DNA from: Arthrobacter gandavensis
GTDB lineage: Bacteria; Actinomycetota; Actinomycetes; Actinomycetales; Micrococcaceae
Direction of reading: 5' to 3'
DNA: 64,000 nt
Assembly: GCF_015355785.1 (NCBI RefSeq)
Contig: NZ_JADKYW010000005.1
Location: forward strand, 1,243,394 to 1,307,393
In this document: piece by piece, positions 35,852 to 45,430 of the stretch
How positions within the stretch are numbered: the first letter of the stretch is position 1
Layout: each line of letters begins with the position of its first letter
The notes under the pieces: model-generated
Database searches by the model: none
The model's input: the letters and a program-made list of their open reading frames with translations, nothing else
Told to the model about the DNA's origin: nothing
Position numbers and translations under genes: made by a program

Positions 35852-36397
35852 TTAGTTGTTCGCGGGGTCTGCGTCGACGTCGCGGCCCTGGGGCTCGTCC
35901 TCTTCGCGCTGCTCACCCAGTGCCTCGAAACGCGCCAGGGAGGCTTCGACCTCGGCCTCGGCGGCTTCGCGGCCGGCCCAGTCAGCTGCCTCGACCCACT
36001 TGCCGGGCTCCAGGTCCTTGTACTTGGTGAAGAAGTGCTTGATCTCATCCAGCAGGAAGTCCGGAACATCGGAGATGTCCTGAATGTGGTCGAAGCGCAC
36101 ATCCGCCGGGACGCAGAGCACCTTGGCATCTCCGCCGCCGTCGTCGACCATGTTGAAGACGCCGATCGGACGGGATTCAACCAGCACGCCCGGAATGAGG
36201 TCGAAGTCCTGCAGCATCACCATGGCGTCCAGCGGATCGCCGTCTTCGCCGAGGGTGTTTTCGAAGTAGCCATAGTGCGTGGGGTACTGCATGGAAGTGA
36301 ACAGCACGCGGTCCAGGCGCAGGCGGTGCGTCTCGTGGTCGATTTCGTACTTGACGCGGGATCCCTTGGGGATCTCGATCGTTACGTCGAGTTTCAT
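35852..36397 (-). CDS. ppa: Inorganic pyrophosphatase (family I)
   Basis: Hydrolyses pyrophosphate to phosphate, pulling biosynthetic reactions forward; cytosolic, 181 residues. '[16 protein letters not shown]' opens the fold, the signature 'DGDPLDAMV' binds the metals, and 'DIQ/DISDVP' and '[15 protein letters not shown]' are typical of the bacterial enzyme. The last ~20 residues ('[14 protein letters not shown]') are an acidic extension not needed for activity. The start MKLDVT at 36397 has TAGGAG upstream; a longer frame to 36532 is not coding by composition. Confidence 0.95.
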   Translation of the reverse strand: MKLDVTIEIPKGSRVKYEIDHETHRLRLDRVLFTSMQYPTHYGYFENTLGEDGDPLDAMVMLQDFDLIPGVLVESRPIGVFNMVDDGGGDAKVLCVPADVRFDHIQDISDVPDFLLDEIKHFFTKYKDLEPGKWVEAADWAGREAAEAEVEASLARFEALGEQREEDEPQGRDVDADPANN

Positions 36398-36663
36398 AAC
36401 GGCTCCTAGGGGTGCGGCCACGTAAAAGGGCCGGTCAAACGGACAGAGATGATCGTGCATGGCACATGCACTTTGCGAGCATGGACGCAGCCGGAATTCC
36501 CCCGTCCCTTTGGGAATGTCCGTTTGGTTCACTGCGCCGGTCTAGTGTTAAAGATATATGTCCTGAGGCACTGGCGGGTTTCCCGGCGTTTCCAGCTGCC
36601 CGAATACCGCCGCTGCAGGCGGAACCTGGGGAACCAGGCACGGAAAATAGGAAATGGTGGGCT

Positions 36664-38082
36664 TTGGCGAGGATCTTCTCCGGCATTGCCCTGCTGCTTG
36701 CCTTTGCCCTGCTGCTGGTTCCCGTTGCCGTCTACGCCGGTCCGCCGGTGGTCAAGGCCCTTTCCGGAACCGCACCGGAGCGCCAGAGCGCAGTGCCGTC
36801 CCATCAGCGCCCGCCCGCGCAGCTGACCGTCAACCCCTTCATCACGCCCCTGGACCCTGCCGCGCCCGTTCCCGATGCCGCAGTGCTCGGTTCGCTGCTC
36901 GACGCTGAATTGGCCTTCGAGGGAGCCGGCACCATTTCGGCGGTGGTGTCCGATGCGCTCACGGGCACCGTGCTCTATGAACGCAGCCCCGAGGCCGCCG
37001 GCATGCCGGCCTCCACCCTGAAGATCCTTACCGCCGCCGCCGTGGTCCGCACCCTGGACCCGGACTCGCGCTTTGAGACCGCCGTTCACGCGGCCAGGGC
37101 AGACGGGGAGACAGTGCTCACCCTGCGCGGGGGCGGAGACGTGCTGCTGGGCAGCGGAGAGTCGCGGGAGGACGGCGTCGTTGGCCGCGCCGGCCTGGCC
37201 ACGCTGGCCGCGGAGGCGCTGCAGCAACTGGTTCCCGGCGACGGGACGGTCCGCGTGCAGGTCGATGACGCCCTCTTCACCGGTCCGGGACTGTCCGGGG
37301 CCTGGAACGAGGCCGACGTCGCAGCCGGGGAGATCGCCCCGGTGCATGCCCTGGCGGTCAATTCGGCCTGGGTGGACGAGACACGGCAGGGCGGGGAGCG
37401 TACCGACGACGCAGCGCTCGCAGCAGCCACGGCGTTCCGGGACGCCCTGGCTGTGTCCGCGGAAGCACAGGGGATCACGGTTGCGGACGGCGTGGCCCGC
37501 GGCACCGCACCAGCCGGTTCCCGGGAACTGGCCGCGGTCGAGTCGGCTACAGTCTCCGAACAGGTGGAGCAGATGCTGCTGGTCTCGGACAACTACCTGG
37601 CCGAGGCCCTGGCCCGGTCTGCGGCGAAGGCGTCCGGCCGGGAGGCGGATTTTGCGGGTGCCACGGCAACGGTGGCAGCCGAAATCGCCGGCCTGGGCGT
37701 GGACACAGCGGGCATGTCACTCGCCGACGTCTCCGGGCTGGCCGCGGAGAACTCTGTCACCGCCCGCCAACTGGAACAGACCGTCCGTGCCGTCCTGACA
37801 ACGGGCGACGACGGGCTCCGCGCGGTTGCCCGCGGGCTTCCCGTGGCAGGTCTTAGCGGGACGCTGCAGGGCAGGTACGGGAGCGAGGCTGCTGCCGGCC
37901 TGGTCCGGGCCAAAACCGGAACCCTGCGCGCCGTGACGGCCCTGAGCGGCTACGTGACGGACGCGGACGGCCGGCTGCTGTCCTTTACGCTCGTGGCGCG
38001 GGGCCTGGACGGCAACACTGCCGAGGCCCGCGCTGCCGTGGATGACGCCGCCGCAGTGCTGGCCGGCTGCGGCTGTCGCTGA
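36664..38082 (+). CDS. dacB: D-alanyl-D-alanine carboxypeptidase/endopeptidase (PBP4 type)
   Basis: Exported class C penicillin-binding protein that trims peptidoglycan peptides. The active-site motifs are complete: 'ASTLKILT' (SxxK), 'SDNYLAEAL' (SxN) and 'RAKTGTL' (KTG). I place the start at TTG 36664, giving a clean signal peptide 'MARIFSGIALLLAFALLLVP..VYA-G' and 472 residues, near the PBP4 norm. The frame is open upstream to GTG 36412 (with ATG at 36466 and 36481), but third-position GC there drops to about half, and an AT-rich promoter-like patch (36548-36557) lies inside it. It is divergent from ppa. The start is uncertain; the function is secure. Confidence 0.85.
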   Translation: MARIFSGIALLLAFALLLVPVAVYAGPPVVKALSGTAPERQSAVPSHQRPPAQLTVNPFITPLDPAAPVPDAAVLGSLLDAELAFEGAGTISAVVSDALTGTVLYERSPEAAGMPASTLKILTAAAVVRTLDPDSRFETAVHAARADGETVLTLRGGGDVLLGSGESREDGVVGRAGLATLAAEALQQLVPGDGTVRVQVDDALFTGPGLSGAWNEADVAAGEIAPVHALAVNSAWVDETRQGGERTDDAALAAATAFRDALAVSAEAQGITVADGVARGTAPAGSRELAAVESATVSEQVEQMLLVSDNYLAEALARSAAKASGREADFAGATATVAAEIAGLGVDTAGMSLADVSGLAAENSVTARQLEQTVRAVLTTGDDGLRAVARGLPVAGLSGTLQGRYGSEAAAGLVRAKTGTLRAVTALSGYVTDADGRLLSFTLVARGLDGNTAEARAAVDDAAAVLAGCGCR

Positions 38083-38159
38083 GCCCTGCCGCCAGTTCTT
38101 TCCCCGGCCGCCTAACCCCAGCGTTGCACCCACCACTTGACTTCACCCCCTCAAACGAG

Positions 38160-38176
38160 CCGTAACTGGCCTCTCG
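38160..38176. repeat. Single arm CCGTAACTGGCCTCTCG
   Basis: Exact reverse complement of the left arm of the 4618-4673 palindrome, 33.5 kb away. No second arm is visible here. It lies in the 152-base gap between dacB and the zincin gene, where I see no other gene. Confidence 0.65.
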
Positions 38177-38234
38177 GGGGATCTTGCAACGGCTCCGGGA
38201 GCGCAGTGCGGCGTCCCTGTGGTCGAATGGACCA

Positions 38235-39377
38235 ATGGAGAGCAACCAGCAGCACCTGAGCACCTCAAACGCCGCGCGACTGGTGAACTGGGACTTCGCC
38301 GCTGCCACCGCTGCCACCCTGGTGGCCCCGGGACCCAAGATGAGCCGCCGCGAAATCCAGGCCGCCGTCGCGGACCTGCGCCGGCTGGCGGATGAATCCG
38401 TAGCCCACGTCCACCGCATCACCGGCCTGGACGCCGCGGAGAACCTGCGGGACTCCCAGGTCCTGATCGTGGACCGGGCGTCCTGGGCCAAAGCCAACTC
38501 GCAGAGCTTCGCCGCCCTGATGAACCCGATGCTGGAGCACCTGGCCGAAACCAGGCCCGAAGCCGTCAAGGCCACCAACACCGCCATTGCCGGTACCGTC
38601 ACCGGCGCCGAACTCGGTGCCGTCCTGGCGTTCCTGGCCAGCAAGGTGCTGGGGCAGTACGATCCGTTCGCCGCGCTGGCATCCAACAGCCCCGGTAAAA
38701 CCGGAGGACGGCTGCTGCTGGTCGCCCCCAACATCATCAGCACCGAACAGGAGCTGAATGTTGAGCCGTCAGACTTCCGGCTCTGGGTATGCCTGCACGA
38801 ACAGACCCACCGGGTTCAGTTCGCCGCCGCCCCCTGGCTGCGGGACCACCTGCTGGAGCAGATCCGGCTGCTGAGCACCGGACTGATGGACAAGGCGCAG
38901 ACCCTGCCGGAACGGATCAGCTCCATGGCCAAACAGCTCTCCGCCGTGGCTGCTGGCAGGGATGAAACTCCGTCCGACGGTGTTCCGGAGCGCCAGCTGG
39001 ACGTCCTGACCCTGCTGCAGGACCCGGCGGACAAAGCACGTTTGTCCCACGTCACCGCTGTCATGAGCCTGCTGGAAGGGCACGCCAACGTGGTCATGGA
39101 TGCGGTGGATGCCAGCATCATCCCCAGCGTGAAAACCATTCGCCGCCGCTTCAACGACCGCGGCATCAACCGCGGCTGGCTGGACAAGTTCTTCCGCCGC
39201 ATCATGGGCCTCGATGCCAAGATGCGGCAGTACGCAGACGGGTCGAAGTTTGTCCGCGCAGTGGTGGACAAGGTGGGCATGGAAGGGTTCAACCGGGTCT
39301 GGGAAGAAGCCGGGAACCTGCCCACCGAGGCGGAAATCCACAACCCGGACCTCTGGATCAAGCGGATGGGACTCTAG
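38235..39377 (+). CDS. Zinc-dependent metalloprotease-like protein (zincin, DUF2342/F420-associated family)
   Basis: A 380-residue protein of the actinobacterial family often annotated as 'zinc-dependent metalloprotease' or 'coenzyme F420 biosynthesis-associated'. The zinc site is 'LHEQTHRVQF' (HExxH), with 'LLEGHANVVMDAVD' providing the third ligand Glu region. There is no signal peptide or membrane helix. The start is ATG 38235 with no ribosome site; TCGAAT six bases before is a weak -10 guess. It precedes tilS by seven bases, a conserved actinobacterial arrangement. No F420 genes are in the window, so that name should not be taken as function. Confidence 0.85.
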   Translation: MESNQQHLSTSNAARLVNWDFAAATAATLVAPGPKMSRREIQAAVADLRRLADESVAHVHRITGLDAAENLRDSQVLIVDRASWAKANSQSFAALMNPMLEHLAETRPEAVKATNTAIAGTVTGAELGAVLAFLASKVLGQYDPFAALASNSPGKTGGRLLLVAPNIISTEQELNVEPSDFRLWVCLHEQTHRVQFAAAPWLRDHLLEQIRLLSTGLMDKAQTLPERISSMAKQLSAVAAGRDETPSDGVPERQLDVLTLLQDPADKARLSHVTAVMSLLEGHANVVMDAVDASIIPSVKTIRRRFNDRGINRGWLDKFFRRIMGLDAKMRQYADGSKFVRAVVDKVGMEGFNRVWEEAGNLPTEAEIHNPDLWIKRMGL

Positions 39378-39384
39378 GCAGCAC

Positions 39385-40497
39385 GTGAGCGAGACCCCAG
39401 TGCATCCCCTGGTCCCGGCGGTGCGTGCCCGCCGCCGCCTGAACCCCACCCTCGGCAAGGCGCGTGCCATGCTGAAGGATTTCCTGCGCGACGCCGGCCT
39501 GGCGCCCAATCCGGCCAGCCCGCCGGTGCTGCTGGTGGCCTGCAGCGGCGGCCCGGACTCGCTTGCCCTGGCGGAAGCGGCGTCGTTCTTTCACCGCCGC
39601 GGGGACTACGCGGTAGGTGCCGCCGTCGTCGATCACGGGCTCCAGGCCGGCTCGGCGGAGATCGCCGAAGCCGCGTCGGCGAAGCTGCGTGCCATGGGGC
39701 TGGACCCGGTTACCGTCCACCGGGTGGAAGTTCCGGAATCGGGCATGGGACCGGAGGCTGCGGCGCGCACGGTGCGCTACGAAGCGCTCGACGCCGCCGC
39801 TGCCGCAGCGGGAGCGGACGCGGTGCTGCTCGGCCACACGCTGGATGACCAGGCCGAACAGGTCCTCCTCGGCCTCGCCCGGGGATCCGGAACGCGTTCC
39901 CTGGCCGGCATGCCCGCCCGCCGCGGCATCTACCTGCGCCCGTTCCTGGGCCTGCGCCGGGAAGAAGTCGAAGAAATCTGCGCCGCGCAGCAGCTGGATC
40001 CCTGGCACGACCCCACCAACGCTGACCCGTCCTTCGCGCGCTCCCGCGTGCGGACCTCGGTACTGCCGTTCCTCGAAGCCGAACTGGGCCCCGGGATCGC
40101 CGAAGCGCTCTTCCGCAGCTCCCGGATCCTCGCCCAGGACGCCGACTACCTTGACGCCCAGGCCGCCGAAACCTATGAGCGGCTGCGTGCCGAAGCCGGT
40201 AATCCCGCGGTCGGAGGCAACCCGGAAGAGATCCTCCTCTCAGAACAGGCGCTGCGCGAGCTGCCCCCGGCGCTGCGGCAGCGGGTTCTGGCGCTCGCCG
40301 CAGCGGAACTTGGAGCCGCCCGTCCCAGCTGGGAAAGGGTGCGTGCGGTGGAGGCGCTGCTGCGCCGCGAAGGTTCGGCCGGGCCGGTGCAGCTGGCAGG
40401 GAAGGTCTCCGCGTACAGGCAGGTGCGGACAAAGCCGGTTCCCCAAGGCAGCCCAAGCTATGGCAATCTTGTTTTTAGGAAAAAGAGCAGCGCCTAA
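39385..40497 (+). CDS. tilS: tRNA(Ile)-lysidine synthetase
   Basis: Adds lysine to C34 of the CAU-anticodon tRNA-Ile so that it reads AUA; essential. It has 370 residues. The PP-loop 'VACSGGPDSLALA' is near residue 50, followed by 'VVDHGLQ' and 'LLGHTLDDQAEQVLLGLARG' and the 'HDPTNADPSFARSRVR' block that contacts ATP and tRNA. The GTG start follows the zincin stop by seven bases. hpt follows at 36 bases, as in most actinobacteria. Confidence 0.94.
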   Translation: MSETPVHPLVPAVRARRRLNPTLGKARAMLKDFLRDAGLAPNPASPPVLLVACSGGPDSLALAEAASFFHRRGDYAVGAAVVDHGLQAGSAEIAEAASAKLRAMGLDPVTVHRVEVPESGMGPEAAARTVRYEALDAAAAAAGADAVLLGHTLDDQAEQVLLGLARGSGTRSLAGMPARRGIYLRPFLGLRREEVEEICAAQQLDPWHDPTNADPSFARSRVRTSVLPFLEAELGPGIAEALFRSSRILAQDADYLDAQAAETYERLRAEAGNPAVGGNPEEILLSEQALRELPPALRQRVLALAAAELGAARPSWERVRAVEALLRREGSAGPVQLAGKVSAYRQVRTKPVPQGSPSYGNLVFRKKSSA

Positions 40498-40532
40498 GTC
40501 CAGCTGCAACATCTCGCACCCGGGAGCCATTC

Positions 40533-41084
40533 GTGGATTCACACGACGTCCAGTCAGATCTCAAACACGTTCTCTACACCAGGGAACAGATTGCCGAGCG
40601 AATCAAGGAACTGGCGGCGGAAATCGACCGCGACTACGCCGGGCGCGACATCCTGCTTGTCGGCGTGCTCAAGGGTGCCGTCATGGTCATGGCGGACCTG
40701 TCCCGTGCCCTGCACAGCCACGTTTCAATGGACTGGATGGCGGTTTCCTCCTACGGTTCGGGCACCCAGTCCTCCGGCGTCGTCCGGATCCTGAAGGACC
40801 TTGAGACCGACCTGCTGGGCAAGCACGTGCTGATCGTCGAGGACATCATCGATTCCGGCCTCACCCTGTCCTGGCTTCGCACCAACCTGCAGTCCCGGGG
40901 ACCGGCCAGCGTGGAGATCTGCACCCTGCTGCGCAAGCCGGATGCCGCCAAGGTGGAAATCGACGTGAAGTACGTCGGGTACGAGATCCCCAACGAATTC
41001 GTGGTCGGCTACGGCCTGGACTTCGCCGAGAAGTACCGCAACCTGGACTTCATCGGCACCCTGGCGCCCCACGTCTACGAATAA
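40533..41084 (+). CDS. hpt: Hypoxanthine phosphoribosyltransferase
   Basis: Purine salvage enzyme converting hypoxanthine or guanine plus PRPP to IMP or GMP; 183 residues. 'LLVGVLKGAVMVMADL' and the PRPP-binding loop 'VLIVEDIIDSGLTLSWL' are diagnostic; 'KPDAAKVEIDVKYVGYEIP' holds the base-binding Lys. The start is GTG with GGGAG ten bases upstream. A terminator follows, so tilS and hpt form a unit separate from ftsH. Confidence 0.95.
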   Translation: MDSHDVQSDLKHVLYTREQIAERIKELAAEIDRDYAGRDILLVGVLKGAVMVMADLSRALHSHVSMDWMAVSSYGSGTQSSGVVRILKDLETDLLGKHVLIVEDIIDSGLTLSWLRTNLQSRGPASVEICTLLRKPDAAKVEIDVKYVGYEIPNEFVVGYGLDFAEKYRNLDFIGTLAPHVYE

Positions 41085-41114
41085 AGCCTGCAGGCGGTCC
41101 ACCGGCCTGCTGAA

Positions 41115-41168
41115 CCCGCTGGTCCAAACCGGCGCACTTCGGTGCCCGGTGCGGACCGGCGGGTTTTT
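41115..41168 (+). terminator. Rho-independent terminator after hpt
   Basis: Outer stem 41115-41125/41153-41163 (11 bp, one G-T pair) with an inner GCAC-TTCG-GTGC hairpin, followed directly by TTTTT at 41164-41168. Confidence 0.85.
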
Positions 41169-41346
41169 CGTACCCGGCCCGCATGAGCGGAATCACGGAA
41201 CCGGGCTACGCCCTGAGGGAACTAATGCGGGCTTTGGACCGTGTGTTTCTTGGAGACGATGTATAGCTAGACATTGCTAGCCAACGAATTCCGCGCAGTA
41301 TCAGCGTTGTTGATCAGGAGGGACGGGGCATCTGCCCTGACGACGA

Positions 41347-43413
41347 ATGAAATCCAAGAACTTCTTCAAGGGACCGATCATTTGGATCGTGCTGGCTCTT
41401 GCCGCGCTGCTGATCATCCTTCCCAACCTTGCCCCCTCCGGCGCTTCCCAGGTTGACACCAATGTTGGCCTGAAGCTGCTGGCTGACAACAAGGTTGAAC
41501 AGGCAAAGATCTACGACGGCGACCAGCGCGTGGACCTCACCCTGCGGGAACCGTATGAGGACAAGGGTGAAAACGTCCAGTTCTTCTTCGGTTCCGCCCG
41601 CGGCGAGGACATTGTCGAGGCCGTGAACAACTCCGACGTGGACGGCTTCACGGACCAGCCCGTCCAGTCGAACTGGTTCACCAGTTTCCTGGGCCTTTTC
41701 CTGCCCATCATCATCCTGGGCCTCATCTTCTGGTTCCTGCTCACCCGCATGCAGGGCGGCGGATCCAAGGTCATGCAGTTCGGCAAGTCCAAGGCCAAGC
41801 TCACCAACAAGGACATGCCGCAGGTGACCTTCGCGGATGTTGCCGGTGCCGATGAAGCGGTGGAAGAACTCCACGAAATCAAGGAATTCCTGAAGGAACC
41901 GGCAAAGTTCCAGGCCGTAGGGGCAAAGATCCCCAAGGGCGTGCTGCTCTACGGCCCGCCCGGAACCGGTAAGACCCTGCTGGCCCGCGCGGTGGCCGGC
42001 GAAGCCGGTGTGCCGTTCTATTCGATCTCCGGTTCGGACTTCGTGGAGATGTTCGTCGGCGTCGGTGCCTCCCGTGTCCGCGACCTCTTTGAGCAGGCCA
42101 AGAACAACGCTCCTGCCATCATCTTCGTTGACGAGATCGACGCCGTCGGCCGCCACCGCGGAGCCGGCGTAGGCGGCGGCAACGACGAACGCGAGCAGAC
42201 GCTGAACCAGCTCCTGGTGGAAATGGACGGCTTTGACGGCAACACCAACGTCATCCTGATCGCCGCCACCAACCGTCCGGACGTGCTGGATCCGGCGCTG
42301 CTGCGCCCGGGCCGCTTCGACCGCCAGATCGGTGTTGAGGCCCCGGACATGCAGGGCCGCCTGCACATCCTGCAGGTCCATGCCAAGGGTAAGCCGATGG
42401 CACCCGGCGTAGACCTGGAGAGCGTAGCCCGCAAGACCCCCGGCTTCACCGGCGCGGACCTGGCGAACGTGCTCAACGAAGCAGCCCTGCTCACCGCACG
42501 ATCGAATGCGCAGCTGATCGACGACCGCGCGCTGGACGAGGCAATTGACCGCGTGATCGCCGGCCCGCAGAAGCGCAGCCGTGTCATGAAGGAACTCGAG
42601 CGCAAGATCACCGCGTACCACGAGGGCGGCCACGCGCTGGTGGCCGCGGCACTGCGCAACACCGACCCGGTGACCAAGGTAACCATCCTCCCCCGAGGGC
42701 GCGCGCTGGGCTACACCATGGTCCTGCCGCAGGATGACAAGTACTCGGTCACCCGCAACGAACTGTTGGACCAGCTGGCCTACGCCATGGGCGGCCGCGT
42801 CGCGGAGGAAATCGTCTTCCACGATCCCTCCACCGGCGCCTCGAACGACATTGAGAAGGCCACCGCCACCGCCCGCAAGATGGTCACGCAGTACGGCATG
42901 AGCGAGCGGATCGGCTCCGTGAAGCTCGGTTCCGGCGGGGGAGAACCCTTCCTGGGCCGCGACATGGGCCAGGAGCGGAACTACTCGGACCAGGTGGCGT
43001 ACGTGGTGGATGAGGAAGTCCGGCGCCTGCTGGACAACGCCCATGACGAGGCCTACCAGATCCTCACCGAGAACCGTGACGTACTGGACCGCCTGGCCCT
43101 TGAGCTGCTTGAACGCGAGACCCTGAACCAGGCCGAAATCGCTGACGTGTTCAGGGACGTGCGCAAGCGGGATGTCCGTGAGGTCTGGCTGTCCAAGCCC
43201 ACGCGCCCGGTGCATGACATTCCTCCGGTGGTTTCGCCGCGCGAACGGGCGGAGGCCGCAGCCGCCGGTGAACCCAACCCGGACACCGTGGCTCCGCAGG
43301 ACCAAATTGCCGACGCCGATATCCCGCAGGACTTCGACGTCTCCGCCAATGGGCTCCCGGAGCCTGAGAACAGCGGGCGGGGCAGCCACACCGGCTCCTC
43401 GAACCTCGAATAA
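41347..43413 (+). CDS. ftsH: ATP-dependent zinc metalloprotease FtsH
   Basis: Membrane-anchored AAA+ protease that extracts and degrades membrane and regulatory proteins; 688 residues. Helices at about 10-28 and 115-137 flank a periplasm-side domain. The AAA module follows: Walker A 'GPPGTGKT', Walker B 'IIFVDEID', and the second region of homology '[19 protein letters not shown]'. The zinc protease motif is 'HEGGH' with Asp in 'SNDIEKAT' as third ligand. The Pro/Glu-rich tail (~610-688) is variable. The ATG has no well-placed ribosome site (GGAGGG lies 24 bases away) and an in-frame stop stands just upstream, so no earlier start is possible. It follows hpt as in most actinobacteria. Confidence 0.97.
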   Translation: MKSKNFFKGPIIWIVLALAALLIILPNLAPSGASQVDTNVGLKLLADNKVEQAKIYDGDQRVDLTLREPYEDKGENVQFFFGSARGEDIVEAVNNSDVDGFTDQPVQSNWFTSFLGLFLPIIILGLIFWFLLTRMQGGGSKVMQFGKSKAKLTNKDMPQVTFADVAGADEAVEELHEIKEFLKEPAKFQAVGAKIPKGVLLYGPPGTGKTLLARAVAGEAGVPFYSISGSDFVEMFVGVGASRVRDLFEQAKNNAPAIIFVDEIDAVGRHRGAGVGGGNDEREQTLNQLLVEMDGFDGNTNVILIAATNRPDVLDPALLRPGRFDRQIGVEAPDMQGRLHILQVHAKGKPMAPGVDLESVARKTPGFTGADLANVLNEAALLTARSNAQLIDDRALDEAIDRVIAGPQKRSRVMKELERKITAYHEGGHALVAAALRNTDPVTKVTILPRGRALGYTMVLPQDDKYSVTRNELLDQLAYAMGGRVAEEIVFHDPSTGASNDIEKATATARKMVTQYGMSERIGSVKLGSGGGEPFLGRDMGQERNYSDQVAYVVDEEVRRLLDNAHDEAYQILTENRDVLDRLALELLERETLNQAEIADVFRDVRKRDVREVWLSKPTRPVHDIPPVVSPRERAEAAAAGEPNPDTVAPQDQIADADIPQDFDVSANGLPEPENSGRGSHTGSSNLE

Positions 43414-43419
43414 CCGAAA

Positions 43420-43459
43420 GGCTGGACGGCCGGAGCACCAGGGCTCCGGCCGACCAGCC
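43420..43459 (+). terminator. Hairpin after ftsH
   Basis: Arms 43420-43436 and 43443-43459 (17 bp, one mismatch, 6-base loop), seven bases after the ftsH stop. No T-run. It separates ftsH from the folate operon, whose own -10 follows. Confidence 0.65.
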
Positions 43460-43476
43460 GCTTCCAGCGTCCACGG

Positions 43477-43482
43477 TAGGAT
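43477..43482 (+). promoter_or_regulatory. -10 element of leaderless folE operon transcript
   Basis: TAGGAT lies exactly six bases before the folE GTG (43489), directly after the ftsH hairpin. This would be the start of the folate-panC operon. Confidence 0.6.
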
Positions 43483-43488
43483 CGTGCA

Positions 43489-44106
43489 GTGACGGATTTC
43501 GACGATGAACTGAGCCTGACCGGGCTGAAAGAGACGGCCCCCGAGGTGGACCAGCCCCGCATAGCACTGGCGGTGCGCGAAATCCTCCTTGCCATCGGGG
43601 AGGATCCTGACCGCGACGGACTCCGGGAAACTCCCGCCCGGGTGGCGAAATCCTATTCGGAGATCTTCGCCGGCCTGCACCAAAGCCCTTCGGACCTGCT
43701 GGCCACCACATTCGACCTGGACCATGAGGAAATGGTGCTGGTGAAGGACATTCCCTTCTATTCCACCTGTGAGCACCACCTGGTTCCGTTCCACGGTTCG
43801 GCGCACATCGGTTACATCCCCTCCCATGACGGCAAGGTCACCGGGCTGAGCAAGCTGGCCCGCCTGGTTGACGTCTACGCCCGCAGGCCGCAGGTCCAGG
43901 AACGGCTCACCACGCAGATCGTGGACGCCCTGATGGCCAACCTGCAGCCCGTCGGCGCAATCGTCGTCATTGAATGTGAACACCTCTGCATGTCGATGCG
44001 CGGCGTGCGCAAGCCCGGTGCCAAGACGGTTACCTCGGCCGTGCGCGGCCAGCTGCGCGAGACCGCCACGCGTGCAGAAGCAATGAGCCTGATACTCGGA
44101 CGATAG
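43489..44106 (+). CDS. folE: GTP cyclohydrolase I
   Basis: First step of folate synthesis: GTP to 7,8-dihydroneopterin triphosphate. It has 205 residues and forms a decameric zinc enzyme. '[14 protein letters not shown]' gives the zinc Cys and His, '[20 protein letters not shown]' is signature 1, and '[18 protein letters not shown]' supplies the second Cys and catalytic residues. It heads the folE-folP-folB-folK run and has a leaderless-type promoter. Confidence 0.97.
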   Translation: MTDFDDELSLTGLKETAPEVDQPRIALAVREILLAIGEDPDRDGLRETPARVAKSYSEIFAGLHQSPSDLLATTFDLDHEEMVLVKDIPFYSTCEHHLVPFHGSAHIGYIPSHDGKVTGLSKLARLVDVYARRPQVQERLTTQIVDALMANLQPVGAIVVIECEHLCMSMRGVRKPGAKTVTSAVRGQLRETATRAEAMSLILGR

Positions 44107-44115
44107 GACGACTCG

Positions 44116-45021
44116 ATGGATTCGCTAGCTGCCACCCCCGGAACCGGTCCCGCCACCAACCCCCTGCCGGTGATCCGGCCCGGGGCCAGGAAGAAGCGGT
44201 TCGGGGACCTGCCCGAAGGCCGCACCCTGGTGATGGGAATCCTGAACGTCACCCCGGATTCCTTCAGCGACGGCGGCCAGCATGACACCACGGATGCCGC
44301 CATCCGTGCGGGATTGAAGATGCACTATGACGGCGCCGACATCATCGACGTCGGGGGTGAATCCACCCGTCCGGACGCCGAGCGCATCAGCGCCGAGGAG
44401 GAACAGCGCCGCATCCTGCCGGTGGTCGAGGCCCTCGTCAAAGCCGGGGCCCTGATCAGCGTGGACACCATGAATGCTTCCACTGCCGAAAAGGCGATCG
44501 AGGCGGGCGCCGGCCTGATCAATGACGTTTCCGGACTCGAGCTGGACCCGGCGATGCCGGAACTGATCGCCCGCACCAAGGTTCCCTACGTCCTCATGCA
44601 CAGCCGCGGAAGCGTCCGCAGCCAGGATCCGAAGGCCAGCTACGACGACGTCGTTGAAGACGTCATTGCTGAACTCACCACCCTGCGGGACCGGTTCTAC
44701 GAAGCCGGCGTTGCCCCGGAGCAGATCATCCTGGATCCGGGACTGGGCTTCGCGAAGAACTCCGAACATGACTGGGCGCTGCTGCGCAACGTAGACCGGC
44801 TGACGGTCCTGGGGCACAAGGTCCTGATCGGTGCGTCCCGCAAGCGCTTCCTCGGCTCCCTGCTGACTACGGCCGGCAAGGCCGCGCCGCCGGCCGAGCG
44901 CGACAGCGCCACCCTGGCCACCACGGCGCTGGCCGCGAGCCAGGGTGTCTGGGCCGTCCGCGTGCACGACGTCGCCGCGAACGTGGACGCGGTCAAGGTT
45001 GCCGCAGCCTGGCAGGGCTAG
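44116..45021 (+). CDS. folP: Dihydropteroate synthase
   Basis: Joins p-aminobenzoate to dihydropterin pyrophosphate; the target of sulfonamides. It has 301 residues and a TIM barrel. 'MGILNVTPDSFSDGG' (pterin/pABA loop 1), 'ADIIDVGGESTRPDA' (loop 2), 'SVDTMNA', 'INDVSGLE', 'LDPGLGFAKN' and 'GASRKRFLG' are all standard. About 35 unconserved residues precede the barrel. It lies nine bases after folE, and folB starts one base after its stop. Confidence 0.96.
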   Translation: MDSLAATPGTGPATNPLPVIRPGARKKRFGDLPEGRTLVMGILNVTPDSFSDGGQHDTTDAAIRAGLKMHYDGADIIDVGGESTRPDAERISAEEEQRRILPVVEALVKAGALISVDTMNASTAEKAIEAGAGLINDVSGLELDPAMPELIARTKVPYVLMHSRGSVRSQDPKASYDDVVEDVIAELTTLRDRFYEAGVAPEQIILDPGLGFAKNSEHDWALLRNVDRLTVLGHKVLIGASRKRFLGSLLTTAGKAAPPAERDSATLATTALAASQGVWAVRVHDVAANVDAVKVAAAWQG

Positions 45022-45022
45022 C

Positions 45023-45430
45023 GTGGCTCTCCCGGCGAACCCTGCGCCCGCGAACCCTGCGCCCGTCCGCGACCGGATCCGCCTTTCCGGCCTGACGGCA
45101 ACCGGATACCACGGTGTCTTCGACCATGAGCGGCGCGACGGCCAGGAATTCACCGTGGACCTGGTTCTCCACACGGACCTGCGCCCGGCGGCCGCCGCTG
45201 ACGACTTGACCCTGACGGCGCACTACGGCGAGCTTGCCGAACAGGTCTGCGCCATCATTGCCGGGGAACCGGTGAACCTGATCGAAACCCTCGCCGAGCG
45301 GATCGCCTCCCATGTGCTGGCCGGCTTCGGCGTGGCGGAGGCAGTGGACGTCACCGTGCACAAACCGCACGCGCCCATCACCGTTCCGTTCGGCGACGTC
45401 GAAATCCAGATCCACCGGGAACGCGCATGA
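45023..45430 (+). CDS. folB: Dihydroneopterin aldolase
   Basis: Cleaves dihydroneopterin to 6-hydroxymethyl-dihydropterin and glycolaldehyde. It has 135 residues and forms an octamer. 'GLTATGYHGVFDHERRDGQ' (with catalytic Tyr/Glu region), 'LIETLAERIA' and 'VTVHKPHAPI' are diagnostic, with the catalytic Lys in the last. The GTG start is one base after the folP stop. Two tandem 'NPAPA' units (ALPANPAPANPAPV) at the N-terminus are unusual and not part of the fold. It overlaps folK by ATGA. Confidence 0.94.
   Translation: MALPANPAPANPAPVRDRIRLSGLTATGYHGVFDHERRDGQEFTVDLVLHTDLRPAAAADDLTLTAHYGELAEQVCAIIAGEPVNLIETLAERIASHVLAGFGVAEAVDVTVHKPHAPITVPFGDVEIQIHRERA

Noticed and set aside
38235-39377. Annotation of the zincin as F420 biosynthesis enzyme
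   Set aside because: No F420 genes in the window; the name is only inherited from family annotation.
41274-41456. 60-codon frame overlapping the ftsH start
   Set aside because: It begins at TTG and runs out of frame into ftsH; GGAGGG lies inside it rather than before it. No hydrophobic or conserved feature.
41314-43983. 889-codon open frame on the - strand
   Set aside because: It is antisense to ftsH and folE; long antisense frames are normal in high-GC coding DNA. No family motif.
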